From the NCBI GenBank assembly GCA_035041965.1, contig JAPYMA010000992.1:42743-106742 (forward strand): a stretch of DNA of 64,000 nucleotides, read 5' to 3'. The position numbers and the translations under genes were made by a program. The notes under the pieces are model-generated. The model was not told the DNA's origin, searched no databases, and worked only from the letters and a program-made list of their open reading frames with translations. Of the stretch, positions 38,456 to 49,718 are shown in pieces (within the stretch, counting starts at the first letter, position 1; every line of letters starts with the position of its first letter). The DNA is from Anisakis pegreffii. Lineage: Eukaryota; Nematoda; Chromadorea; Rhabditida; Anisakidae.

Positions 38456-41400
38456 ATGTCATTGCCATCTTTGTTTATTGTTTTACTTGCACAGCTTTCG
38501 ATTGCGAAAGCGATGCAAGTCACCATGACGAAAACCATTCATCTCTATTTCGACCCTTTCGCAATCGAAATAGCGAAGAATTTCATAATCGCACTGTATT
38601 GTTGAGCTATTTTCATGATCACTGCTTAAGGTGCTTGAAACACCATACGTTATGAATCAGTGTGAATCTTACTGCAAATCTATCACTGGAATTACAGTCT
38701 TACAATTGACAGCATTATTAATATCGTTTTCCTGCTTCGTTCAGGTACTTTTTCATTAGTTTTTCTGCCATTTTTTCACAATAAGATGTCAATCCCTGTA
38801 ACTATTTGGCGCATCATTTGATCAAAACTTTCCTGATGATCGACTAGTTCACCGTTTCCAAAGTGTGGAACTCACCAGCAAAGTTATCCATTTGAAATCA
38901 AGCTCATGAAGGCAACAAAAATGTTTGATCATCGAATGAAGAAGTGAGAACATCGTGAACATTGAATTTGCTTATGCGAAAGAAATTATTTTCAGCGAAT
39001 TTACTATTTCAGTGCGAGCGAACGTTAGCACATCCGGTAGGTAGGAATAGATGGCCAGCGATCGTTGACGAAAATGAGGATCGTGGTAAGGTTCCATCGA
39101 CGAGAGTATGGCTCAGTGAACACAATACGCATGAAACATTGCGACGAAGTAAACGAACTTCTTCTGTTTCTTTACTTTCCAGCAGTTCTAGAATTCGTTG
39201 ATCTCAAATTATTAAGTCAGCAATGGAATGTGCTCCAACTCATAGATCTCACGAGCGTGAATGGGCGTTTTCAATAATGCCATCACACTTACATTTTCCA
39301 CAATGTGCTGAAATTCATGCTCATGTAATATTAGCCTTATCGTTTTGGTTCTGTTGTCATTTCTGTTGTTGAGAACGGTCTGTTATGATCTCTCGTGGTC
39401 ATGTGCGGACGACCGACATGATGAATTATTCTAAATAAGCTCATTTATCTATTCATTCATTCATTCGGTTTTTGGTATTCGTTAAATGAAAAAGCCTGTA
39501 TAAGTTTATCACGAGTATCATTAACTATCACGTTTTGCATCGCTATTCACGGTATTTACAAACGAGATCCCTCCATCTCATCCTCGACCTTCCCTTATTC
39601 CTTTTCCGAACCCTCGATTATTATTGTATAACTCTTATCATCCAGAATTTCCACGCGTTCAGTACTATGTCCCAATCGTCCACTTAATCTTCCCGATAAG
39701 TTTCTCTTGAATAATGCAATTTAAATGAAATCCAAAAATAAGTTCATGAGAATCTAATAAGTTTCATTTTGAGCAATTCACAAGCCAAAATCAATCTGCA
39801 CAACTACCTCAATTGGACTGATGTTCCAGACGCCAATTCGTTTCGATGGAACGATAGCAGCTAGTCACAGAATCGGTGTTAAAGGCTGCAGCAAAACATA
39901 CAGCCAGGTGACTTGCTTAATTCGAACGGCTATCAAGTTGTACACTTTACCTGTCATCCTATTGTTCTCACATGCGTACTTCAATGAACTCACAAGCTGA
40001 ATTGGAGAAATCGAATCGCCATTACCATTAACTCACTTGATTTGATAGTCAAATTCCACAAATGATCTCTTGAAGCTAGAATGTATTGACGGAAAATTAG
40101 AGATTCTCTAATGAAATGCGAGTGAATGGAAATCATTCTTACAATATATATGAGGTGCGAGACATAATAACAGCATGATGCATATCTTAAAGTTTCGTGA
40201 ACTTTCAGGAAATTGGTACAATTCGCTTCGAAATGCCCCTAATGTCATCCGAATGTGGCGTCGTTGTTCGTCGAACCGTGAGTATTTGATGCCGATACTT
40301 CCTGCGTTCAAACTGTGGATTAGCTAATTGAAATTGTTGTACTACAACAGCACTAGGGCATACTCACTTCCTCTTCAAGCAAATTTGATTGTACGAGCGA
40401 ATGACATTGTATTACTGTTTATTATAGTCGTGATATTACTGAGGGTTAGAAGATATAATCATTTGAATTTGATCTAAAGTCATTAAATTAACATTATTTG
40501 AGCAATTGTTAGGTCTTCATGGTCAGCAACGTTTTCATTTTAGCTTCTCCAGTCAGAAGGTGCTTACTTCTGAAACGTTTGCTGTTTCCGTTGAAGTTTG
40601 AAAATGCATACTGCTCTCAAACAGATGCATCCGAATGAACTTGATCGAATTCAATATTCAACGACAACATAAAATAGTTTAGAAGTATCCAGTTGAAACA
40701 ATCCATTATTCGATACGGCTATTAGTGATTTGGGGTGAAACACTTTCGGAAGATGATCAAATGTTCGACATCAACTGCCAGTTCTCACAGTTTGAGAATG
40801 TCGTTGGAACTTCTTATGAAGTTAGGTCAGTCACTGTTCACTTTGATGATTCATAACCAGATGAAATCCGTAATATTCTGTCAGTGTGTGAGCTATTGAA
40901 AATTCACCCTGATAATGGCCAGATATGAGGGGAATGAACCGCTCAGAGCACGCGATCATAACCAATCGTTTCAAGTTTTATAGTGAAAATATAGGTCTAT
41001 CCCGTTGTAATCATCTCATTGAGGTGTTTACACCCCTCACTATCCACCTCATAACACTGACTTCCAATCACTTGAACCTTCGTTCATTTATGCAGTGTGC
41101 TACCAAGGAAATCGCTGATCAACGAAGATGCACTACCAAAATGTCATTACACTGTCCGTATGCAATCTATTGATGGACCTATTGCGATGGTGGCTCAGAT
41201 TGGCGATACGGTACGTTCACAGAACTTATTCGTCAGGAATTTCGGTACAATTTATTTGGTAAATACCGAGAATTTCGCCAGTTACTACCGTAACATTACT
41301 GAAGTTTTGAAAAAAACAGAATCAAAATGAATACGACCATACGATGTTTAGTCATCGTTAATACTGTTGTGACAATTACAACAATACTTAAACCTACAGA

Positions 41401-43074
41401 TAATATACGAATTACTAGTTGACAGAATGCTCATGAATGACATTTACGCTCCTACAGGTGTATCATAAATGGGAATGCAACAGCGAGCATTATAAATTTA
41501 AAGTTTACGACTGCTATGTGCATGATGGTCAGAACAAAAAGTATCAACTGATTGATAAAAATGGGTAATTTATTTTTGTTCATTCCGAAAGAATACTTGA
41601 ATGGAGTGTTAGAATATATTCTATTGTACAATACAATATCTGGTGAAGATGTTTTGCACCAACTGAATACAATTCTAAAATGGATCATTAAAATTGCTTC
41701 TCTTTAACTGATCCTGTAGATGTGTTATTGACGACGAGATCCTCTCTGAGCCCGAATACGATCACAAGACGAGAATTATACATGCAAAGAGTCGTGTCTT
41801 CAAGTTCGCTGATCATGATCGCCTCTTCTTCAATTGTCTTCTGTACGTGTGTCCGAATTTCGATCCGAAATGTGGACAGCAATTTGTAAGTGACACATTA
41901 TTGCTGTTGAATATTTTTGAGTCTTATCCTCGTTTACTTATTTAGAAGCAATATCAGCTTATTGGCGTTGCATTCTAAGAATTACAGTGAACAGAATCAC
42001 AGCTGGAGGTTACGATGAAATATTTTAATCGAGCAATTCCCTCATGTTCCCTCAACGAGAACACTGAAAATATACACCAACTAAATGAATCAATTTAATA
42101 GCAGATGTAAATGATGTAACATGATGAAATATTGTTCCCAGTATGCTTGCTTGCATCTGAAAATTGAAATATTTCGATAGGTCGATTCGGTATTTAACAT
42201 TTGATTTCTTCGAACTGCCGTGGCGACCACATGCAAATTTACCAGATTCTGCGACTCAGAAAAGTCATCGTTATATCATGTGAATAAACCCGTAAAATAG
42301 TTTGATCACATAGGCTATAGAACTACGTACCGACTCCGTATTTCACAATTGATTATGGATATTACATTGCATTTCAGACTAAGAACAGATGCGAAACATC
42401 AACAAGAAGAAAATCAAGTCAGGTAAATGGTAATGGTAATAACGGTACTGTTATTCAAAGCTCGCCTTCCTCCTCGAAAACTGCACCGACAGTACCGTGG
42501 ATCACATCAACTGAATCGATAATCAAACGCGATAAGCGTCTAGTACCAAGCGAAAATCATTACGGATCAAGTGAAAGCAATTATAGCAACAGCATAAACG
42601 ATAACATCGACGACGATAATCATGCGGGCTACGTTCAAGTCGTTAGTAGTGATGAGCTAGGTCAGCAAATGCCCAAACAAGGTTCCTCTAAAATATTTAA
42701 TATCCTTTGGATTTTGCAACTGTCCTTATGCGAGAATACAACTTATCAAAATGCCAACGATCTCATTCAAATGATACCGAAAGCAGCATATTTGACATCA
42801 GTGCTGTCAAAGCACTATTTTTTCGACACAGTTTTTCGACTTCTTATTATCATTGTGCCAGTGAAGAACTGTTCAATTTTCAGATGATAGCGCAACTCCT
42901 GATGAATGCTTGAAATTCTCAGCCCTGTCGCAAACCACTTACATCATCTTGGTGATATCGAATTTCGCATCACTCTCCATCGCAACAATCTCCCTTTTCA
43001 TCATCTTTCGAAATTACTTTTCCGCTAACTTTTCGTTGTATGATAGCACATTCAGTGTTCATAGCATTCATTAA
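38456..43074 (+). CDS. membrane-anchored ZP-domain protein (cuticlin-like), 5' end tentative
   Basis: Firm exons: 39830-39907, 40209-40277, 40683-40825, 41096-41210, 41458-41564, 41720-41885, 42378-42660, 42884-43074 (1152 nt, phases agree, 383 aa plus the N-terminus). The zona pellucida domain is recognisable from PIRFDGTIAAS and GVKGC through VAQIGDTVYHKWEC to FADHDRLFFNCLLYVCP, the pattern of nematode cuticlins and ZP proteins that polymerise in the extracellular apical matrix. After the domain come a Ser/Asn-rich linker with a furin-type site RDKR, then one hydrophobic segment (IILVISNFASLSIATISLFI) and a short tail, as expected for release from the membrane by cleavage. The proposed signal-peptide exon 38456-38518 (MSLPSLFIVLLAQLSIAKAM, phase 0) and a 24-nt exon at 39013-39036 (CERTLAHP, phase 0) fit the reading frame, but both are guesses; an N-terminal ZP exon may still be missing. 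Confidence 0.88.
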
Positions 43075-43590
43075 ATGATTTACAACCATAAAACTATAAT
43101 ACAAATGAAGATGAGAACATTCCTGAACATCGGAAAAATAATCGTCGTGCCGTGAATCATATTACTCAGGTGCCAACGACACTTTAAAATGATCAGGAAA
43201 ACTCTCGAATTCAAGATACACATCACGAAGATCTGGAAAAAATATAAAGTTAAGAAAAATCTGCAAAACGATAAAAACTTCCGCCACACGCCACACTCAC
43301 AATCAGCTACGAAGACAAACCATCTTTCAATAATTTGTCGATTTCGCTTACAATGAAGAAAAAATTGAAACAAATTATAATTTTGCTTGAGTTCACGTTT
43401 CGTGATGTTTTAGTGACGATTTTGAACTGATCAGCTAAAATGTTACGGCAATTTAACTGAAAAATTACGAGGAATGAAGAAGGAAATCGCAAGAAACAGC
43501 AGCATGTACCATATGAACTTGAGTAAGGCTGCGTGCATTTGAGCTCACTGCCTTCGAAACGCTTAACAACGACAGATTATCAGTACACAG
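43075..43590. other. intergenic, no supported gene
   Basis: Minus-strand frames rich in Phe/Ile (about 43080-43490) begin MRFPSSFLVIFQLN, but show no recognisable family and no clear partner exon. Confidence 0.4.
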
Positions 43591-43615
43591 TTAGGCAGAT
43601 GCACTTTGGAACTCA

Positions 43616-43822
43616 AAAGTTGCCGAAACCGGATAAACCGGACAGAGGTTCGAAAGCTGCCGAAACCGGACAAAAGTTCATCCGATCCTTGTAAACGCAG
43701 CTATGCATTACATGAAAATGAAAAAAATGACGGAATACGTCAAACTGCGTTAGGGTGATCGAACCCACCGAGTGTCCAGCACAGAGCCGAGAGCACTTCC
43801 ACTGAGCCATGGGTGCACGTTT
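43616..43822 (-). repeat. tRNA-derived sequence, probable SINE
   Basis: Read on the minus strand, an A box (TGGCTCAGTGG, 43809-43799) and a B box (GGTTCGATC, 43765-43757) are spaced as in a tRNA, after a 5' GCACCCA. No matching 3' acceptor strand follows and the T-stem does not close, so this is not a functional tRNA. The downstream body on the same strand contains two near-identical GCCGAAACCGGA blocks (43621 and 43659). This is the layout of a tRNA-headed SINE with its own pol III promoter, or of a decayed tRNA pseudogene. Confidence 0.5.
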
Positions 43823-44081
43823 TCTTTGTACGAAAATTTCTTCTACATAAAGTTGAGGTTGAAAAAATTTCACAGCCTTTCCCTTACCCTTTTTTCCAAT
43901 TTTTGTAAGCGTTTAAAACACGCTTACTCTTTATTAATGGATGAAAATTTTTTGAAAATTCGTTACCCAACCTAATGCCCACTTCACCAGCCAACCTTCC
44001 CACCCAAAAATTGCCCGTAAGGCATTACCCCTGTCCTGTAATCCTCAGATTTCACCTCATCTAGGGCAAAATCTCACTCAT

Positions 44082-44290
44082 TCACTCGCCGGCTTGACTG
44101 TGTTCAGATGAGTTCGTTTCCACCGTTTCACGATGGTTCAGTGGGGTGTTATCAACGGGAAAGGATTCTTCACTGCTAACACCCTCCCCGACAACACCAA
44201 CGGAGTAGTTCATAGATAGCAGTTTGAAATATACCCTGAGACATTGACCGAATACAACGGCCATCAAGGCCGAATCGTCCTTAGGATCTG
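44082..44290 (-). repeat. diverged inverted segment, left arm
   Basis: Its reverse complement aligns, with gaps and substitutions, to 47181-47345: shared landmarks in order are CCTAAGGACGAT, TTTCAAACTGCT, CCCGTTGATA/CCCGCTGATA and ACCATCGTGA/ACCACCGTGA. Read on the minus strand it is an open frame containing DPKDDSALMAVVFGQCL that I do not recognise; the right arm has stops in that frame. Either a repeated exon-like fragment or the ends of an old transposon. Confidence 0.55.
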
Positions 44291-44850
44291 CGCGATCTTC
44301 CGTCATCTCATAATCTCGCCATTTGCTAGCGATTTCATCTGAACTTATTTGGCGATATGTTATCGCATACGTAATGTCATTTGCATATTTCCCTCATCCC
44401 TCTCTATTCATACTCTAACCTTTCCATTTCTATTCTCATCGATTGGATGATTCGTTCTATTGAATGTTCACAAATAAGGGTTGTTCTGCTGATTTTTTTT
44501 TGTTTCATGACATTATTTTGTGATTGCAAGTTTATTTGTTTATGTTAGATACATTTTTATGTTTTATGATATATATCTTTGCATTATTTGTTTATACTGT
44601 TCATGTTTATGTTTATGATATATTGTTTCAATCGTTAATTCAATGTCTTCTTCCTAGTTTGACTGTTTTTTTGAAGGTTTATTGCAGTTAACTGCCATTT
44701 TGATGAGATGTCAGGTTTTGTGAGAATCGCAATCTTATTTGTTACAACAATAATTGCAAGCATACAGACATCACAATGTAAGAAATAACAATAGTTGGGA
44801 GTTTGATTCTCACAAAATAAAGCATCACACACACAATTTAACATGGAAAG

Positions 44851-44887
44851 CAAAAGCTGAGTAATAAATAACATTACTCAGCTTTTG
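44851..44887. repeat. 15-bp inverted repeat, 7-nt loop
   Basis: CAAAAGCTGAGTAAT at 44851 pairs with ATTACTCAGCTTTTG ending at 44887. It is a small foldback inside the 2.2-kb element. Confidence 0.8.
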
Positions 44888-44931
44888 TTACAACCAGAAG
44901 TACAATAACTACAACCATCATTATTTACGGT

Positions 44932-45063
44932 AGTGTTTGTCGAGACAGTGGGTCACCCCGTTCCCGTACCATTATTCTCTTCGACTTTTTTGTCGGGTTC
45001 GTCCGCCTCCCTCAGATTTTGGACGGGTTTCCCCGTCCAAAAATATGCTACTCGACAAACCCT
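44932..45063. mobile_element. 132-bp short inverted-repeat element
   Basis: Ends AGTGTTTGTCGAG and CTCGACAAACCCT (12 of 13 match in inverted form), with an inner TTTTGGACGGG/CCCGTCCAAAA hairpin. GC-richer than its surroundings. A candidate MITE. Confidence 0.5.
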
Positions 45064-45132
45064 ATTAATTATAATGATTATAATGAAAAATATTGATGAA
45101 TTAATATTCACAGACAGAATGATCCAGGAATG

Positions 45133-45305
45133 CCTTTTTTTTAATTTTTTTATTTTTATTTTTGTTTTTCTTTGATTTTTTATTTTTTATCTTTTAGTTT
45201 TTTATTTTATTTTTTGGTTTTTATTTTGTTTTATTTCTTATTTTTATTTTTATTTTGTTTTTTGGTATTTTATTTTATTTTATTTTTTTTATTTTTTCTT
45301 TTTTT
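45133..45305. repeat. T-rich low-complexity tract, about 170 bp
   Basis: Almost pure T with interspersed A, G and C (TTTTTATT and TTTTGTT units). The open frame across it is compositional. Its left boundary follows GCCTTTTTTTTAATTT and its right boundary is near TTTTTTTAGGCATTC, so the edges themselves are inverted (AATGCCT/AGGCATT). Confidence 0.85.
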
Positions 45306-45762
45306 AGGCATTCTCTCTATGATATTAAGTTTTATTTATAAGGTTGGTCCATTCGGTAGGTAGTTGCCGGAGTCTGATGGCGTTCATCGTGTTAGATTCA
45401 GGCTGCTACCACTGGATTGAGGGGCTCATTGTTCATCCTCGGGTGACTTTTTGAGGTAACTGGTTGTGATGAGGGGAATATTGAATCGATATTGAATCGT
45501 GATTCTTTTTTCTGACCGTTGATTCCGTGTCGTGTATCAACCAATTATTGGCTACTGCTTTATAGTTTTAAGTTGTAACCGTGCTTGAGGAGCTGGCATG
45601 TCATTCAGCCCTATGACTCCTCTCCAAATTCAGGGCTACATATCAGAGCCCAAAGGTTACTCGTTGGGATGTCATTCATAGCATTTTTGGAAAGGCATTT
45701 GTTTCAAAGGGCATGGGTTTTCACTGAGCAAACAGTGAAGTAAACAAATTTTTTGGAATACT

Positions 45763-45862
45763 TTGCAGTAACGGGAGTTTGGGGTAATGCTCTTCCTGGT
45801 TGCATCTGATGTGCCAGTTTTATGGGACATTTCGCAGTAACGGAGGTTTCAGGTAATGCGCT
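45763..45862. repeat. 69-bp period direct repeat (23 codons)
   Basis: GCAGTAACGG with its continuation to GGTAATGC recurs 69 bp later. On the minus strand it lies in a 90-codon frame as two in-frame units, ALPETSVTAKC and ALPQTPVTAKY. The in-frame period hints at former coding sequence, but no family is recognised. Confidence 0.6.
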
Positions 45863-46569
45863 ACCACATTCGGTATGGCAGTTTCTCATATTCCGTTCTT
45901 TTTTGCGCACATTCCGTTGATCGAATCGGTACAGCAGTGTTGAATTGTTGCTGAGTGGCAGCAGTGGTCTTTTCATTGATTATATTGATTATTTGACTGG
46001 TGTTGAATATCGTCGATTCTCATTGCAGCGTGTTTTGCGGTGATGTCGTCGCAGTTGAATGTAGCAATAAACAATAAAATTCTAGACATTACAATTCACG
46101 ATCAACAAGGGAAAACGACAGTTGAACATTTTAAAACATGAACACAAACAATATTTTGCACACAAGCAATAAGACAACAACAGTAAATTTAATCATACAT
46201 ACCCTACACATTGTTAAACAATTGCTTGAAAAACATGATAAGACCTTATAATGATGACAATTTAACATGTTCATACCTCATAATCTTTTCGGAATACTAC
46301 AGTCGAATTCAATCTGAGCATTCTCAAATAATTCAAATGCGTTCCCATGCAATCAGATATTCCAAACAATCATTATAAGGTCTTAGATTCTAGTGCAGAA
46401 ACCAACTCACAAATTTAATTAAGGCATCTCAAATGGCAGTTAACTGATTGACTTTCATTTAAAAAAATGTAATCCTCGAAGTGTGATATCTATTTTTTCA
46501 TATCTTATGCACATGTAATTCCTCTATAATGTTATAATTATGCAAATGACATTACGTATGCGATATCGT

Positions 46570-46757
46570 TGTGTTCATCAGAATGTCAGATTTGCTCTTG
46601 ATCCATGAAAATCGTTACTGAAGCATCTTTTCATCAAATTGATTAATTCTTTTTGCTTTGTCAAGTTTACATCACCCTTTCTGTTATATTTATCGTTTTG
46701 TTTACCGATTTCTCATATGTATAGACCAAGAGCAAATCTGACATTCTGATGAACACA
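46570..46757. mobile_element. 188-bp MITE-like element with 31-bp perfect TIRs
   Basis: 46570-46600 (TGTGTTCATCAGAATGTCAG and onward) is the exact reverse complement of 46727-46757. The 126-bp interior is AT-rich and non-coding. It abuts the right end of the 2.2-kb element within 5 bp. No clear target duplication is seen. Confidence 0.8.
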
Positions 46758-46760
46758 CTG

Positions 46761-47179
46761 TATATCCTCTCAGATCCAAACCCGTATCGTCTGCTTACTT
46801 TTTTTCCATAATTTCCATATTTTCCAATATAATATGACTTCAATAAACAACTAACGGGGACAGCAAAACAACATTTGCTATCCCCGTTAGTTGTTTACTG
46901 AAGTTATCTCGTATTATTGTCGTCTTAGAGCCTCCATTTATCAACGAACCATTGAATATTTCCCAAATTTTGTTATCTTTTAATCACCATCCGAGTGAAA
47001 GCGGATGAATCTTTTACATCCTTTTATCTTAGTGATCATAACAATAACTTCTTCATCGAAATCGAGGGGTTTATAAGGATCTGCGTCTCGAAATAACCTT
47101 AAAAACAGTTCTGAACTGATGAATTCAAATTTCGAGACGCAGATCCTTATAAAACTGGGTTTGGAACTGAGAGGATATA
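46761..47179. mobile_element. 419-bp element with 23-bp TIRs and two internal hairpins
   Basis: TATATCCTCTCAG(A/T)TCCAAACCC at 46761-46783 and its inverse at 47157-47179 differ at one base. Inside are two strong foldbacks: 46837-46904 (31-bp arms, few mismatches, around CTAACGGGGACAGC) and 47070-47153 (25-bp perfect arms around GGATCTGCGTCTCGAA). It starts 3 bp after the previous element ends. Confidence 0.75.
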
Positions 47180-47180
47180 C

Positions 47181-47345
47181 GCCTAAGGACGATCCGTAAT
47201 TTGGTGACCGCTGTATCCGGTCAACTCCCAAACATCTTATTTCAAACTGCTCCCCATGAACAACTCCGCCAATATCCTCGGGGAGTGAATTAGCCGAGAA
47301 AAGTCCTCTCCCGCTGATAGCTCCTTTTCAGAACCACCGTGAGCG
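47181..47345 (+). repeat. diverged inverted segment, right arm
   Basis: Inverted homologue of 44082-44290. It begins directly after the 419-bp element, so the two arms enclose the whole block of nested elements. Confidence 0.55.
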
Positions 47346-49690
47346 ATAGGAAAGGTCGCTCATCTCAACACATTCAACGCTACGGAGGGTAAAAGGGCAG
47401 GATTCGCCGCTTAGAATGAGTTGAAATTAGTGGATTAAAAGGATAGGGGGACATGCGTAACGTGTGATTTTCAGGTGAGTGGAATGGGGACGAAATGAGA
47501 ATGAGGGTGGGTAATTCTCACCTAGGAAGGAAATATGAAAGAATTCATAATGGAAGGTTAACCTTTGGTGATGAATGTCACCGTCTAACCATTGCTGCAT
47601 TGCAGCAGCCGCGAATTCGTCTTCTCGGTTCCATTCCGCAATCGTCCCCGTGTTTCGTTTCCATCGTTCTCATCCCTCGTACCCTGCATGTTTCACCAAT
47701 TATGCTCAGTTTTGAGTGTATTTGCATGAATATATTCACTCGCAACGTTTATTTAACCTTCATTTCAAGCGTGTTCTATTGTAACATAAAGTTGTGTTGG
47801 AATTGCTCGCGCTAATTATTTATCAGTGCTTATCTCTATAGTTCAAACGTGGTACTCAGCGATGTGATTTCTGTATGTTGTTCATCAATTTCTAGCGAAA
47901 TGATTAGTTTCGAAATGTTAAATCACCGAAAGTCGTCGTGTATCAATGATTTTTGTTTAATGTAAATGACATTCTGTCCTTCTAGGACATCCAGGTAATC
48001 CAGGACATGCTACTACTCTATTAATTTATCGTGATTTCAATAGGATTAGCTATTTATAATCGAAACTGAGAGCTTTTCTGAGTACTGTTTATGAAAAAAT
48101 TTCTAAAAATTGCTTGCACTATATGCCAACGATAAAAAATTGAACTTGCGAGATAGTATGCGAATTGGAGAGACGTCTGTCTCACTGATTACGTATGTTA
48201 AACTGATTATCTGCCCTTTGATGCAGCCGTTAGCCACACCCACTTCCATGGAAATTCACTGTTTTCTTGCGAATCATGCACGTTTCAGAATCTATGCAAG
48301 GGAATGCCACGCAGTTTCATGAGAGCGTGGGAATTCGAATGCCAAATTCTGATGGTCACAACTTTTGTGTTGATGAGAAACTTTTGTTGTAAATTTGACG
48401 GTGTTTTTGAGTTTGTTTGGCGTTTTCGTATGGCGACAGTTTATCTTTATAATTGTAAAGAAGTAATTAACTGTGTCTCGGAATTTCAGATCTGTTTTCA
48501 TGAACAGTTAAAGAGGGAAGCGATTCGAATTTCACAACGAATTGGCAACCAGAGAGAAGGGATATTTTTGGAGACGAACACGATAAGTTGGATCTTATCA
48601 GGTTTGAGATTTTATTACAATTGCTGTAATGCTTTGACGTATATAAGATTGTTGTGTGTTGTCTATTTTATGGAATTGGTTCCTGAGAAGTCCGATAATG
48701 TTACTGTTTTTTCTTCGGAGAGAAATTAGAATGTTTCGATGTATCACGACTTTAACTGCTGGCCAATTGTTCGTTATTTTGAACGGTTGTTCGTGTTTTT
48801 CGATGGAGCCGGTTCTGCAGCAAGATAGGCTGACTCATCAATCACCTACTCAGTTTGATTCCAGGCGGAAAAAAAAATTAAATTTTCTAAACATAACTTA
48901 GTCAGTTGTCACTGAGTGGAGTTTCGCTTTTTGCTTCTAGCGAATGGTTTTCATTTCATCCATCCTATGTTTGCTGTGGCTGTTTATCATATGGTTTTCA
49001 TTGTTTACGAATTAATCTCATTCGCTCGAAAACCGGAATTTAACAAAGACGCTAAATTCTGTTAGATGAGATATCCATTGAACATTGTTGAAAGAGAGTG
49101 ACGATTAATTATGGACTAGGCAGTGAAATTACTAAGAAGGAATTATCGATTGGGAACGTTTTTGAGCTGACGAAAGCTACGGACAGCTTGCCTTAGGCAG
49201 TCCATTGCATTTGGTCGTACAAGCTAATGCAGTTTTGCGTAGCAACCGCTGGGCGGCGGTATGTGAGCAAAGAGCATGGGAATCACATGGTTAGCCAGCT
49301 GTTCATGCAATAAACATTATTCATCATTCAATCCTCTTGTCGATAGTGACTGGTACATTGGATAGTTTCTCCAATTGTTTTGCTATTATTTTAATGGGTG
49401 TTTGTGTTTAAATGGTTGTCGTTTTCGGATGAATCACTCTTTTGTTTATACAAATGATCATGATGTACAGATTATATCGGTGATCATTCATTGACTTTTC
49501 ACTCCATCCAGTTGGGGTTATGTTTTGCTTGTGATATAAATGCCGTTTCTCATCTAGACTCGCGTATTTGCAAGCGCTAATAACCATGCATATGTTTGCT
49601 ATTTGCAAAAACCATCATACGTTCACCTCTGTGTTTGGTTTTATGTTTGCGTTCACTCGCCAACTGTCGATAATATGTGTGCTATTTTCA
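47346..49690. other. intergenic, upstream of the cystatin cluster
   Basis: A 141-codon frame at 48304-48729 (+) and smaller ones were examined; none has a recognisable domain or a clean exon structure. A duplicated unit shared with the second cystatin begins somewhere upstream of 49690. Confidence 0.45.
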
Positions 49691-49718
49691 GTAATTGATT
49701 ATCATATATTCTACTTAC

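Larger units (their letters stand above)
44361..46565. mobile_element. 2.2-kb element with 25-bp TIRs and TA flanks (Tc1/mariner-like)
   Basis: 44361-44387 (TATCGCATACGTAATGTCAT and onward) is the exact reverse complement of 46539-46565. Taking the outermost TA as a target duplication leaves TIRs starting TCGCATACG, the arrangement of Tc1/mariner superfamily elements. Inside I see no transposase motif; the interior holds a short 132-bp inverted-repeat element, a T-rich tract and a 69-bp direct repeat, so it is non-autonomous or heavily decayed. Confidence 0.65.

Noticed and set aside
43745..43822. Functional tRNA gene on the minus strand
   Set aside because: A and B boxes are present, but the T-stem does not close and the 3' acceptor strand is missing; listed as a tRNA-derived repeat instead.
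45133..45363. Phe/Leu-rich membrane-like frames
   Set aside because: They come from the T-rich low-complexity tract.
48304..48729. 141-codon plus-strand open frame before the cystatins
   Set aside because: No domain, no signal peptide, no exon partner, and a composition rich in Cys/Phe/Tyr as expected from AT-rich noncoding DNA.
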